A stretch of 64,000 nucleotides of DNA from Paenibacillus cymbidii (GCF_004764705.1 NZ_SHLX01000017.1:62001-126000), one strand, 5' to 3'. Positions 9,203-18,072 are shown, counted from the first letter of the stretch. Program-made: numbers and translations. The notes: generated from the sequence alone by a model not told the origin.

Positions 9203-10087
9203 GTGAAATACCGCTTGGGCTGGACGGAACGGAGCGCCACGCTGCTTATCTATACCGCCTTGATCGCGCTGGCCGTGCTGTGCATCCTGCCGTTCATTCA
9301 TATATTCGCGGTGTCCTTGAGCGCAGCCGAATTGGCCGACGCCGGTCAGGTGACGTTCTGGCCGGTCAAGTTCACGCTGCAATCGTACGAGTACGTGATC
9401 CATAAACAGCAGTTCCTGCATTCGATTCTCATCTCGATCGAACGGGTGGCGCTGGGCGTGTCGCTCAGCATGGCGCTCACCGTCATGGCGGCGTACCCGC
9501 TGTCCAAGGAGAAAGGTTCCTTCCGGTTTCGCACGGTTTATGCCTGGGTGTTCGTGTTTACGATTTTGTTCCACGGCGGGCTCATCCCCTGGTATTTGAC
9601 CATTCGCGCGGCCGGGCTGCTGGACTCGATCTGGGCGCTGGTGCTGCCCGGCGCGGTTCCCGTCTTCAACATCATCATCTTGCTGAACTTTTTCCGCGGC
9701 TTGCCGAAGGAGCTGGAGGAGGCGGCGTTCGTCGACGGGGCGCAGCACGGGACGATTCTGTACCGGATCTTTATTCCGCTCTCCAAGCCGGCGCTGGCCA
9801 CGCTGACGCTGTTCACCATCGTCGGGCATTGGAACGCCTGGTTCGACGGGCAAATTCTGATGAACAGCCCGAGCCACTATCCGCTGTCCAGCTACTTGCA
9901 GACGGTGGTGATCGGGCGCGAGCTGAATCAGCTGTCCCCGCAGGAAGCGATGGCGTTGTCGCACATTTCCGACCGCACGTCCAAGGCGGCGCAAATTTTC
10001 GTCAGCGCCCTGCCGGTGCTCGTCGTGTATCCGTTTCTGCAAAAGTATTTTATCAAAGGCATCGTACTTGGAAGTGTTAAAGGGTAA
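9203..10087 (+). CDS. ABC transporter permease, YtcP/UgpE-type
   Basis: 294 residues, GTG start behind GAGGAGGGG. Six predicted membrane segments and the EAA loop LEEAAFVDGAQHGTILYRI, ending with the family-typical QKYFIKGIVLGSVKG. Second half of the permease heterodimer with the gene 51 bp upstream. Confidence 0.92.
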   Translation: MKYRLGWTERSATLLIYTALIALAVLCILPFIHIFAVSLSAAELADAGQVTFWPVKFTLQSYEYVIHKQQFLHSILISIERVALGVSLSMALTVMAAYPLSKEKGSFRFRTVYAWVFVFTILFHGGLIPWYLTIRAAGLLDSIWALVLPGAVPVFNIIILLNFFRGLPKELEEAAFVDGAQHGTILYRIFIPLSKPALATLTLFTIVGHWNAWFDGQILMNSPSHYPLSSYLQTVVIGRELNQLSPQEAMALSHISDRTSKAAQIFVSALPVLVVYPFLQKYFIKGIVLGSVKG

Positions 10088-10114
10088 GGGAATGCAGAGG
10101 AGGGGGAACGGACG

Positions 10115-11164
10115 ATGGCGGTCATGACGGTAACCGGCAAAATAGAAGCGGCCGAGCTCGGATGGGTGCTGCCGCACGAGCACGCGTTTATCGACCTGCG
10201 CGATCTGGTGCCGGCACCGCAGACGATTTCGGCCAAAACACTGGCCGCGGAGCGGGTGAGCCTGGCCAATTACGGGCAGCTGTCGCGCAATCCGTACGCC
10301 GTGCTGGACAATGCGGTGATCGACGACGTCGAAGTCGTCAGGGAGGAACTGCTCGCCTTCAAGCGGGCGGGCGGCACGACGTTCGTCGACCTGACGCTGC
10401 GGGATATCGGCCGCGATCCGGTATTGCTCGCCGGTTTGGCCCGGGAGGTTGGCATCAACATCGTCGCCGGATGCGGCTACTACATCAACGCTTCCCATCC
10501 GCCCGGCATGGACGGGATGACGGTCGAGCGGATCGCGGCGGAAATCCGGCAGGAGGTGACGACCGGGATCGACGGCACGTCGATCCGCGCGGGAGTGATC
10601 GGCGAAATCGGGACGAGCGAAATCGTTTACCCGAACGAACGGAAGGCGCTGATCGCGGCGGCCCTGGTGCAGCAGGAAACGGGGCTCGGCTTGCACGTGC
10701 ACACGTATTTGTGGGGCACGACCGGCCACGAGGTTGTGAGCATCCTGACCGGGCACGGCGCGGCGGCGGACAAAATCTGCATCAACCACATCGATGTCGA
10801 TCTGCGGTTGGACTATTTGAAGGCGCTGCTGCACCAGGGCGTTTACATCGAATTCGACAATTTCGGCAAGGAGTTTTATGCCGACCGCAGGCATCGGAGC
10901 ATTTTGCAGGGGCTGTTCGCCCGCGACATCGAACGGGTTCGCGCGATCAAGCAGCTGATCGACTGCGGGTTCCTGAAGCAAATTCTCGTTTCCACCGACG
11001 TCTGCCTGAAAACGTGCCTGCACCGCTACGGCGGGTGGGGATTTGACCATATGCTGACGAACATCGTGCCGATGATGCAGGACGAAGGCATCACGGACGA
11101 ACAAATCCGCATGCTGATGTGCGGCAATCCCGCGGCTTTTCTGGATAGTCCCCGGGTCCGGTAG
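10115..11164 (+). CDS. phosphotriesterase-family metal hydrolase (possible sugar lactonase)
   Basis: 349 residues, a TIM-barrel amidohydrolase of the PTE family. All expected binuclear metal ligands can be placed: His21 and His23 (LPHEHAF), bridging Glu164 (GVIGEIGTSE) in place of the carboxylated lysine of true organophosphatases, His196 (HVHTYLWG), His225 (NHIDVD) and Asp295 (VSTDVCLK). Members of this family in Firmicutes include lactonases for sugar lactones or lactone phosphates. Next to an aldose-isomerase-like gene and two amidohydrolases, a lactone or ester substrate derived from the imported sugar is a reasonable guess. SD GAGGAGGGGG precedes the ATG. Confidence 0.88.
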   Translation: MAVMTVTGKIEAAELGWVLPHEHAFIDLRDLVPAPQTISAKTLAAERVSLANYGQLSRNPYAVLDNAVIDDVEVVREELLAFKRAGGTTFVDLTLRDIGRDPVLLAGLAREVGINIVAGCGYYINASHPPGMDGMTVERIAAEIRQEVTTGIDGTSIRAGVIGEIGTSEIVYPNERKALIAAALVQQETGLGLHVHTYLWGTTGHEVVSILTGHGAAADKICINHIDVDLRLDYLKALLHQGVYIEFDNFGKEFYADRRHRSILQGLFARDIERVRAIKQLIDCGFLKQILVSTDVCLKTCLHRYGGWGFDHMLTNIVPMMQDEGITDEQIRMLMCGNPAAFLDSPRVR

Positions 11165-11191
11165 GAAGAAACCGCCAAAGAGGTGCGAAGG

Positions 11192-11977
11192 ATGAAACTT
11201 ATCGATTGCAGCTGCGCCATCGGCTACAAAACGATCAACTACGAGGTCGTCAACCACGAGAATTTTATTGTGCGGGAAAAAGTGAAGCAGGCGCGGGACG
11301 CGGAGGAGCTGCTGCAGGAGCTCGACTTCTGCGGCATCGACGCCGCTGTCGTCAGCCACAATACGATGGCGGACGTCGATCCCGATTACGGCAATCGCCA
11401 GGTGACGGCCGAGGCGGCCAAAGCGCCGGAGCGGCTCATTCCGACCTGGACCGTGCTGCCGCCGGTCACCGAAAGCCGGTATGCGCCGGAGCAGCTGTTT
11501 CCGCGGATGAAGGCCGGCGGGGTGCGGCTGCTGCGCGCTTATCCCGAGCGCAACCGTTACATGCTGAATGCGGTCGCGATGGGCGACCTGCTCGGCGAAA
11601 TCGCCGCCGCCCGCATCCCGCTGTACGTGTCGCCGAGCGAAGGCTGGCAAACCGTATATGGCGTGCTGCAGGAGTTTCCGACGCTTACGGTCATTCTGTA
11701 CAACTACGGCCTGTGGAGTCATGCGCGTTATACGTTTCCGCTGTTCCGGGCGTACCCCAACTTCCATATGGAAACCGGCGATATGCAAACAGCGGGCGAA
11801 ATCAAGGAAATTTGCGCCAAGTTCGGTTCGGAGCGGCTGCTGTTCGGCTCCGACTTTCCCAGCAACAATATCGGCGGTCCGCTGGCCACGCTGCTTGGCT
11901 CCGGCATCGCCGAGGAGCATACCTTGAACATCGCGCACCGCAATATCGAGCGGCTGCTGAGCGAGGTGACGATATGA
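11192..11977 (+). CDS. amidohydrolase_2-family protein with degenerate metal site
   Basis: 261 residues with the amidohydrolase_2 TIM-barrel pattern (final LLFGSDFPSNN, C-terminal NIAHRNIERLL). The first metal motif, normally HxH after the first strand, reads Cys6-Ser7-Cys8 (LIDCSCAIG), and the His usually found late in the barrel is replaced (VILYNYG). Only the C-terminal Asp is plainly kept. So it may be a non-catalytic partner of the next, intact paralogue, or use a different metal arrangement. ATG 11192 is chosen over GTG 11183 because GAGGTG lies 6 nt before it. Its stop overlaps the next start (ATGA). Confidence 0.85.
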   Translation: MKLIDCSCAIGYKTINYEVVNHENFIVREKVKQARDAEELLQELDFCGIDAAVVSHNTMADVDPDYGNRQVTAEAAKAPERLIPTWTVLPPVTESRYAPEQLFPRMKAGGVRLLRAYPERNRYMLNAVAMGDLLGEIAAARIPLYVSPSEGWQTVYGVLQEFPTLTVILYNYGLWSHARYTFPLFRAYPNFHMETGDMQTAGEIKEICAKFGSERLLFGSDFPSNNIGGPLATLLGSGIAEEHTLNIAHRNIERLLSEVTI

Positions 11978-12816
11978 GCACGAAGACGATGGCTAACCGG
12001 TCGCGGCTGGCGCAGGAGTTTGTCGAAACCGGCAAGCTGGCGAGCCTGCCCATTCTCGACATGCACACGCATATGGGGCCGTTCTACGGCACGTATTTGC
12101 CGGAAGCGAACCTTGCGACGATGATCGCCACGATGGACCGCGAAAACATCGGCTGGATCATTTCCGCGCCGCACAGCGCGCTGTTCGATCCGATCGGCGG
12201 CAACGCGGAAATTCGCGCCGCGATGACACAGTATCCGGGCCGCGTCTACGGCTATTACGCCGTCAATCCGCATTACGATCACGATCTCGACCGCGACCTT
12301 GCCGAATACGACAGCATCGACGGCTTCGTCGGATTCAAATTTCTGCCCGATTATCACAAGTATCCGCTCGACGGCGACAAGTTCCGCCGCATCTACGAGT
12401 TCGCCAACGAGCGCGGCTTGCTGCTGCTGTCGCACACGTGGGGGCACAGCCCGTACAATCCGCCGCAAATGGTGGAGGCGCTGGCCCGGAAGTACCCGAA
12501 CATCACGTTCCTGCTCGGCCATTCCGCTCCCGGCGAAAGCGATGTGGCCATCGAGCTGGCTAGCCGGCTGCCGAACGTGTACCTCGAGCTGTGCGATACC
12601 CATCGCCTGAACGGCATGGTCAGGAAGATGGTCGACCGGGCGACGTCGGAGAAAGTGCTGTTCGGCACCGATTACCCATGGTACGACCCGTATTATTGCC
12701 TGGGGAGCATCCTGTTCTCGGGCATCGAAGACGAAGACATGATCAACATCATTCACCGCAACGCCGCCAGGCTGTTGCCGGACAAAGCGAAAAGGCGGAA
12801 GGAAAGCCCATCATGA
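11974..12816 (+). CDS. amidohydrolase_2-family metal hydrolase, intact site
   Basis: 280 residues. Metal and catalytic residues are all visible: His31 and His33 (LDMHTHMG), His154 (LSHTWG), His183 (LLGHSA) and Asp233 (LFGTDYPWYDP). Known relatives are lactonases and decarboxylases acting on sugar or aromatic acids (COG2159/COG3618). It overlaps both neighbours by 4 bp (ATGA), so it is translationally coupled to its degenerate paralogue upstream and to the isomerase-like gene downstream. The start is the ATG in that overlap, since the longer upstream reading of this frame lies inside the preceding gene. Confidence 0.9.
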   Translation: MSTKTMANRSRLAQEFVETGKLASLPILDMHTHMGPFYGTYLPEANLATMIATMDRENIGWIISAPHSALFDPIGGNAEIRAAMTQYPGRVYGYYAVNPHYDHDLDRDLAEYDSIDGFVGFKFLPDYHKYPLDGDKFRRIYEFANERGLLLLSHTWGHSPYNPPQMVEALARKYPNITFLLGHSAPGESDVAIELASRLPNVYLELCDTHRLNGMVRKMVDRATSEKVLFGTDYPWYDPYYCLGSILFSGIEDEDMINIIHRNAARLLPDKAKRRKESPS

Positions 12817-14309
12817 AGGACACGGAATGGATCGAATCGTTCGAGGTTGCAAAAGGCGGGGTGTACGGCGATTTGCTCAGCGTGCGGACGGAGGAGCGGG
12901 AACTGACGGTCGGGCTGCTGACGGTAGGCTTTTTCGAATATTGGCGGATGTTCCCGGACACGCTGCGGGCGAATGTCGAGCAGGATATGGCCCGCGTCTA
13001 CGGGCATTTGCAGGCGCGCGTCGGCCGTGTGGTTTGGCCCGGGCTGACGCATACGCTCGATACGGCGGACGAGGCGGGGCGTATGCTGGCGCGGGAGCGA
13101 GTCGACCTGATCGTGTATGTGGCCGGCACGTATTGCCCCGATTATATGGCGATCCAGGCGTTGTCGCACATTCGCCACGTCCCCGTCGTCATGTTCAACA
13201 CGCAGGAGCGCCCGGAGATCGAGCTGGACGGCAACTACGAGCACATCATCCGCAACAGCGGGCTGATCGCCAATCTGCAGCTGGCGGCGACGTTCCGCAA
13301 GATGGGCTGGTACCGCGACTTGAAAGTGGTCGTCGGCACGCTCGATGAGGATGCCGCTTATGAGGAAATCCGCAAATATGTGCAAGCGTACCAGGTCTAT
13401 CTGGCCCTCAAACAGACGAATATCGGCGTGGTTGGCCATGTGTTCCGCGGGATGTACGATTTTGAATACGACAAGACGATGATTAAAGGAACGCTCGGCC
13501 CGAACGTGATCGCGATTCAGATCGATCATTTGCTGGAGCAGTTCGGGCAGGCGCAGGAAGCCGAGATCGCCGCTGTCGTTGCGGAAACGAAGCGGAAATT
13601 TGCAATCGTCGGTTTGGGCGAGGACGACATTTCCCGGTCGGCGAAGTTTTATTGCGCGCTGCGCGGCACGATCGAACGCTTCCGGCTCGATGCCGTGACG
13701 CTGCTCGGCCAGCATTACACCGAGGAGAAAACCGGCACGACGTCCTATTTGGCCAACACGCTTCTGCATGAAGAGGGCCGGTATGTCGTCAACACGGAAG
13801 GCGATATCCACGGGTTGATCATGATGGTCATCATGCGCCGTTTATCCGGGCAAATGCCGACTTATGCCGAATGGGGCGAATACGACGAAAGCCTGAACGC
13901 GATTCTGATGGTGCATCACGGGTACGCCAATCCGAATTACGCGGCGGACCGGCAGACGGTCAAGGTGAACCGTTCCCCCGAGCAATGGGGGCTGCAGGGC
14001 AAAGGGTTCGGCTTCGAATATACGCTGCGGGCGGGCGTCGTCACCGTCGCTCACCTGATCATCGATGCGGACGGCTACAAAATGCTGATCGTCAAAGGAG
14101 AGGCACTGCCTGTCAAGGCGAACATTCCGTGCGAGGAGATTACGGCCGTCGTCCGTTTCGGGCAGCCGATCAAATCGTTCCTCAAGGCGCTGATCAAGGA
14201 AGGGTTCGCCCACCACTGCATCATCGCTTACGGGGATTTGACCGAGGAGCTTGGGTTGATCGCCGGTTTTATGGGCATTCGCAAAGTCGAATACGGAAGG
14301 GGAGATTAG
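12813..14309 (+). CDS. L-arabinose/L-fucose isomerase-like protein
   Basis: 498 residues matching the AraA/FucI fold family: an N-terminal Rossmann-like domain (LTVGLLTVGFFEYWRMF, HVPVVMFNTQ), a central segment with NTEGDIHGLIMMVIMRR that aligns with the acidic metal-ligand region, and conserved histidines at MVHHGYANP and GFAHHCIIAYGD. These enzymes interconvert aldoses and ketoses with Mn2+. Whether the substrate is a free pentose, a deoxyhexose or something else cannot be told. It starts in the ATGA overlap with the amidohydrolase gene and is followed after 3 bp by the M24-type gene. Confidence 0.82.
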   Translation: MKDTEWIESFEVAKGGVYGDLLSVRTEERELTVGLLTVGFFEYWRMFPDTLRANVEQDMARVYGHLQARVGRVVWPGLTHTLDTADEAGRMLARERVDLIVYVAGTYCPDYMAIQALSHIRHVPVVMFNTQERPEIELDGNYEHIIRNSGLIANLQLAATFRKMGWYRDLKVVVGTLDEDAAYEEIRKYVQAYQVYLALKQTNIGVVGHVFRGMYDFEYDKTMIKGTLGPNVIAIQIDHLLEQFGQAQEAEIAAVVAETKRKFAIVGLGEDDISRSAKFYCALRGTIERFRLDAVTLLGQHYTEEKTGTTSYLANTLLHEEGRYVVNTEGDIHGLIMMVIMRRLSGQMPTYAEWGEYDESLNAILMVHHGYANPNYAADRQTVKVNRSPEQWGLQGKGFGFEYTLRAGVVTVAHLIIDADGYKMLIVKGEALPVKANIPCEEITAVVRFGQPIKSFLKALIKEGFAHHCIIAYGDLTEELGLIAGFMGIRKVEYGRGD

Positions 14310-14312
14310 GGC

Positions 14313-15551
14313 ATGAACGCGACATCGGCCACACCGGCAATCCCGGCGGATGAGTTTGCCGCCCGGGCGGAACGCCTGAAATCGTTGATGCGGGAGCACG
14401 ATCTGCAAGCCTGCCTGATCTACGGCGACGAATATCGCAAAGAAAACCTGCGGTACATCGGCAACTATTGGCCGCTCTTCGAGCGCGGGGCCGCCATTGT
14501 GCCGCTTGCGGGGGAGCCGATCGTCATCGCCGCGCCGGAAGGCGAAGTCATGTGCCGGGAGATGAGCGCCTGGCCGGATATCCGGCTGCTGCCCGAATTT
14601 ACGTGCGTCACCGTTCCGGACGCGATCGAATATCCGCTGGCGCACTACACGAGCCTGAGCCGGATCTTCGCCGGCATCGCCGAATCGCTGCCGCTGCGGC
14701 GGCTCGGCGTCGTTGGCCTCGACGCGATGCCGGCCGGCTTGCTCGGCGCGATCGAACGCTGCCGCGACGGCATGGAGATCGTCGATGCGGGCGATCTGCT
14801 GTTCCGGCTGCGGATGACCAAGTCCGGGCGCGAAATCGCCTGCCTCCGCGAAGCGGCGCGCATCGCCGATGCGGGCTACAAGCTGATGATCGAGCAGGCG
14901 AAGCCCGGCATGACCGAACTGGAGCTTGCGGCGATCGCTTACGGCGAATGCACGCGGCAAGGCGCGGAGTTCATGCCGTTCTGCGTGCTGACGAGCGGCG
15001 ACCGGGCGAGCACGATTATCGGCCGGCCGACGCGAAAGGTCATCCGGGACGGCGACATGATCATGGCGGCGATTGCGGTGCAGGTGGAAGGGTATGTCGC
15101 TACCGTAGGCTTTCCCTTCGTCGCCGGCACGATGAGCGAGGAGCAGAAGGCATTCATCGGGCTGCTTGTCGAGGCGGAAAGCATCGCCTTGTCCAGGCTG
15201 AAGCCGGGAGTGCCGCAAGGCGAGTTGGTCCGTGCGGTGAAGGCGTATTTTGCCGATCGGGGCGTGACGGCGTACGACCTGTACCCGCCGCTGCACGGCT
15301 GCGGCTTGGCGGAAGCCGAATCGCCGTATCCCGACGAACGGACGGAAACGTTGTTCCGGGCGGGCATGACGGTGAACACGGACGTCAGCCTGTTCGGCCA
15401 TCCGCACGGTTCCAACCGCATCGAGGAAAGCTTGCTCGTCACCGAAGACGGCTACGAATCGATGTCGCGGCTGGTCCGGACGCTCAGCGCGAATTGGCGG
15501 CAATTCGGCGTCATTTCGACCGAGGCCGGGCGGGAAGGAAAGCCGTCATGA
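14313..15551 (+). CDS. M24/creatinase-like protein (Xaa-Pro dipeptidase fold)
   Basis: 412 residues: N-terminal creatinase-type domain (about 1-150; ENLRYIGNYWPLFERG) and C-terminal pita-bread domain. The five metal ligands of true prolidases are not all present. The usual DxGxxxxGYxSD stretch reads IAVQVEGYVATVGF with no Asp; the HGxGxxxHE region reads HGCGLAEAESP; only the last acidic pair (RIEESLLVTEDG) looks normal. Creatinase is a metal-free member of this fold that splits a C-N bond, so a C-N hydrolase or another non-peptidase role is more likely than peptide cleavage. Inside the locus it is tightly packed with sugar-type enzymes. Overlaps the next gene by 4 bp. Confidence 0.82.
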   Translation: MNATSATPAIPADEFAARAERLKSLMREHDLQACLIYGDEYRKENLRYIGNYWPLFERGAAIVPLAGEPIVIAAPEGEVMCREMSAWPDIRLLPEFTCVTVPDAIEYPLAHYTSLSRIFAGIAESLPLRRLGVVGLDAMPAGLLGAIERCRDGMEIVDAGDLLFRLRMTKSGREIACLREAARIADAGYKLMIEQAKPGMTELELAAIAYGECTRQGAEFMPFCVLTSGDRASTIIGRPTRKVIRDGDMIMAAIAVQVEGYVATVGFPFVAGTMSEEQKAFIGLLVEAESIALSRLKPGVPQGELVRAVKAYFADRGVTAYDLYPPLHGCGLAEAESPYPDERTETLFRAGMTVNTDVSLFGHPHGSNRIEESLLVTEDGYESMSRLVRTLSANWRQFGVISTEAGREGKPS

Positions 15552-15931
15552 GCAAACAAGGGGCCAAAAACTGGTACGTCATCGACGGTTATTTGCCTTA
15601 TCGGGGAAAAGTCGCCGCCGATTCGGAGCCGTTCGAAGGCCATGAAGCGATCATGATTCTGAATTGCCATGACGAGGATGCCGCCATCTTCATGGACATT
15701 TATTACGAAGACCGGGAGCCGGACATGGCGGTTGCGCTTGCCGTGCCGGCCCGCCGGGTCCGATGCTTCCGGATGGACCGCCCGGACGACATCGGCGGCA
15801 TCCGGCTTGAGCGGCAAATGCAGTATTCGCTGCGCTTCCGCAGCAGCGTGGAGGTCATCGTGCAATACGGCCGTATGGACGTCGCCCAGCCGAATTTGGC
15901 GTATATCGGCTTGCTGGGCTATTCGGAATGA
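15548..15931 (+). CDS. sensory rhodopsin transducer (ASRT) family protein
   Basis: 127 residues that match the Anabaena sensory rhodopsin transducer family over nearly full length: start GYLPYRG, HEAIMILNCHDEDA, IYYEDREPD, VPARRVRCFRMD, and VEVIVQYGRMDVAQ. ASRT is a small soluble beta-sandwich tetramer first described as the partner of a photoreceptor. Distant bacterial homologues sit in carbohydrate loci, where sugar binding has been proposed. No rhodopsin is encoded nearby, which favours a sugar-related role. Start is in a 4-bp overlap with the M24-type gene; the 699-residue gene follows after 21 bp. Confidence 0.85.
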   Translation: MSKQGAKNWYVIDGYLPYRGKVAADSEPFEGHEAIMILNCHDEDAAIFMDIYYEDREPDMAVALAVPARRVRCFRMDRPDDIGGIRLERQMQYSLRFRSSVEVIVQYGRMDVAQPNLAYIGLLGYSE

Positions 15932-15952
15932 CCGAAAGGGAGCGAACGACAG

Positions 15953-18052
15953 ATGGAAAAGCTGAAAAACGGCAAAGTGTTCATATGGATGCAAATGCTC
16001 GGCTTCGAACGCAACGACCCCGACCGCGGGGCGGCGCGATTTCTGGAACAGACCGGGTTTGTTCCCGACGGCGCGTGTGCGCTGCTGTTCCATCCCGATT
16101 TTGTCCACCAGCATCGAGGCATGGATGAAGAATACGAGCTGCACGCCGACAATTGCGCCTATTACGGCATTCCGCGCAACGCGGAGCGCGAGCGGCAGCC
16201 GTGGACGAACTACGATGTGCGCACGCTCGCCGGCAACCTGCGCGAAGCCGGCACCGGGCTGTACGCCGGCATCATGGGCAGCTCGATCGGCAACGCCTTT
16301 CATCGCGAGTGGATTGCCGACCATCCGGAAATTCACCGGCATACGCGGAACGGCGGGCGCAGGGGGCATTTTGCGCTGAAGCGGTTCAAGGACGGAACGT
16401 ACTACGAGGACTTCTTCATCGAGCGGTTGTGCCGCACGCTGGTCGATTACGGCTTCCGCGGCGTTCATCTCGCCGACGGCTTCTGCCCGAACGGCAACCT
16501 GTATCACGGCGACTACTCGACCGACCTGGTGACGCAGTTCGTCGACCATACGGGCTGCGTCCTGCCGGAAGGCATCGCGGCCGCGCTCGGGAACGACGAG
16601 GGGGAAGCGGAGGACGCCCGCGGCGACTGGATCTGGTCGAGCGCCCGCGCCGAGTGGATCGAGTTCATGTGCTGGCGCTGGGAAAGCTTCTTCCGCAAGC
16701 TGTGCGCGCGCGTGCACGCCATCGGCTGCGAAGTGATGGTGCTCGGCATGTACTGCACCGATCCGTTCGAGACGAAGTACTGCCTCGGCATGGACATGGC
16801 CCGGATCATGCGCGCCGGCGTCGATTATTTGACGGCGAATATTTTGCCGACGAGCTGTTATGTGGCGTCCCCGTGGGATACCCAGGAATATTTCTTCCAC
16901 CGCTACATGGCCATTGCCCCCACAACGGCGGCGCATATTCGCGACGGCCGGCTCGTTTCGATGGTCGGCCTGCAGGACGCCACCGAAGAATGGGACATGA
17001 TGAAGCATATGCCCTGCCTGCACGAACGCGACCTGTACACGATGATGGCGTACCAGCTTGCGGAGAAAGGAGGATCGCGGCGCGCTCTCGAAGGGTACTT
17101 CCTTTGTCTCGGCGACGGCATCAAACGCGCGGACTGGGACTGGGAGCGCGAACGAATGGAAATCGCCTTCTCCGCCGACGTCGAACGCACGTTGTCGCCG
17201 GCCATGCTCTGGTCGGACACGGCGTACGAAAATATGCTGGCCGAATACATTCGCACCCGCCGCTGGACGCCGTTCAAGCTGTTCTACGAGCTGGCGAAAG
17301 CCGGCACCCATTGCGGCGCCTGCGTTCGTTCGGACGACCTGGACGCGTATACGGGCGCGCTGCTCGTTCCCGACTTCGATCTGCTGTCGCCGGAGGAACA
17401 GCGCACGGTCGCGCGTTACGATCGCGGCGCCGTGATCGCCACCGCGCGGCCCGGCTTCAACCCGGCTCAGTACGGCATCCGGCCGACCTTCGTATTCGCC
17501 GACCGCTTCAGCAACCGGCCGCTGACCGCCTTCGCTTTCGGCGCCACTCCCGCCGAAAGCACCGTTGCGGCGATCGAGGCGTTGCTGGCGCGTGACGACG
17601 GCGCACCGAACCTGGAAGGGGACCCGGCCGATGCGGCGGATTTCCCGTACACCCTGGTCGATACGCTGCCGTTCGCCAAGGTGACGACCGGCTTCCGCGA
17701 CGCGCTTGCGCGGCTGCTGCTCGACTTGTCCGACTGTCCGCTCGCCTGCGACATGCCGTATCTCGCGTTCCGGCTCAAGAACGGCCATTGCCGGCTTTAT
17801 TTGTTCAACAACACCGATTCCCAGTACCGACGGGCTTTCGTGTCGATGAAACAACCCGTGGCGGGTACGCGCATCGTCTCCAGTTTCCCGATTTTGCCCG
17901 TTCGTTACAAGGAGGTGGCGACGGGAGGGCTGATCCATCACTACACTGGCGAACAGACGCCGAAACCGAGCTTCGAGGTCAAGCTTCAGCCCGGCGGCGT
18001 GACGATTCTTGATGTGTTTCCCGAGCCGGCGACGGTGCCGGCGGCACAGTAG
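15953..18052 (+). CDS. unrecognised 699-residue protein, probable TIM-barrel glycosidase-like
   Basis: No signal peptide and no membrane segment, so cytosolic. I do not recognise the family. Features that suggest a glycoside-hydrolase-type barrel are alternating strand/helix blocks, aromatic and acidic clusters (GVHLADGFCPNG, GDWIWSSARAEWIEFMCWRWE, VMVLGMYCTDPFETKYC) and a C-terminal beta-rich part (SFPILPVRYKEVATGG, FEVKLQPGGVTILDVFP) resembling the beta-sandwich that ends many GH42- or GH36-like enzymes. It is the last gene of the locus, preceded by GGGAG, and ends 20 bp before a strong terminator. It may act on the imported glycoside before the isomerase and lactonase steps. Confidence 0.8.
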   Translation: MEKLKNGKVFIWMQMLGFERNDPDRGAARFLEQTGFVPDGACALLFHPDFVHQHRGMDEEYELHADNCAYYGIPRNAERERQPWTNYDVRTLAGNLREAGTGLYAGIMGSSIGNAFHREWIADHPEIHRHTRNGGRRGHFALKRFKDGTYYEDFFIERLCRTLVDYGFRGVHLADGFCPNGNLYHGDYSTDLVTQFVDHTGCVLPEGIAAALGNDEGEAEDARGDWIWSSARAEWIEFMCWRWESFFRKLCARVHAIGCEVMVLGMYCTDPFETKYCLGMDMARIMRAGVDYLTANILPTSCYVASPWDTQEYFFHRYMAIAPTTAAHIRDGRLVSMVGLQDATEEWDMMKHMPCLHERDLYTMMAYQLAEKGGSRRALEGYFLCLGDGIKRADWDWERERMEIAFSADVERTLSPAMLWSDTAYENMLAEYIRTRRWTPFKLFYELAKAGTHCGACVRSDDLDAYTGALLVPDFDLLSPEEQRTVARYDRGAVIATARPGFNPAQYGIRPTFVFADRFSNRPLTAFAFGATPAESTVAAIEALLARDDGAPNLEGDPADAADFPYTLVDTLPFAKVTTGFRDALARLLLDLSDCPLACDMPYLAFRLKNGHCRLYLFNNTDSQYRRAFVSMKQPVAGTRIVSSFPILPVRYKEVATGGLIHHYTGEQTPKPSFEVKLQPGGVTILDVFPEPATVPAAQ

Positions 18053-18072
18053 GCAGCCTGTCGGGTTTTCGG

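Noticed and set aside
10115..11164. Organophosphate-degrading phosphotriesterase
   Set aside because: The bridging residue is Glu (GEIG), not the carboxylated Lys of true organophosphatases; context is sugar catabolism, so a lactonase or related activity is more likely.
9050..11938. 962-codon open frame on the minus strand
   Set aside because: Opposite to the permease, phosphotriesterase and amidohydrolase genes, which have clear motifs and ribosome sites; shadow frame.
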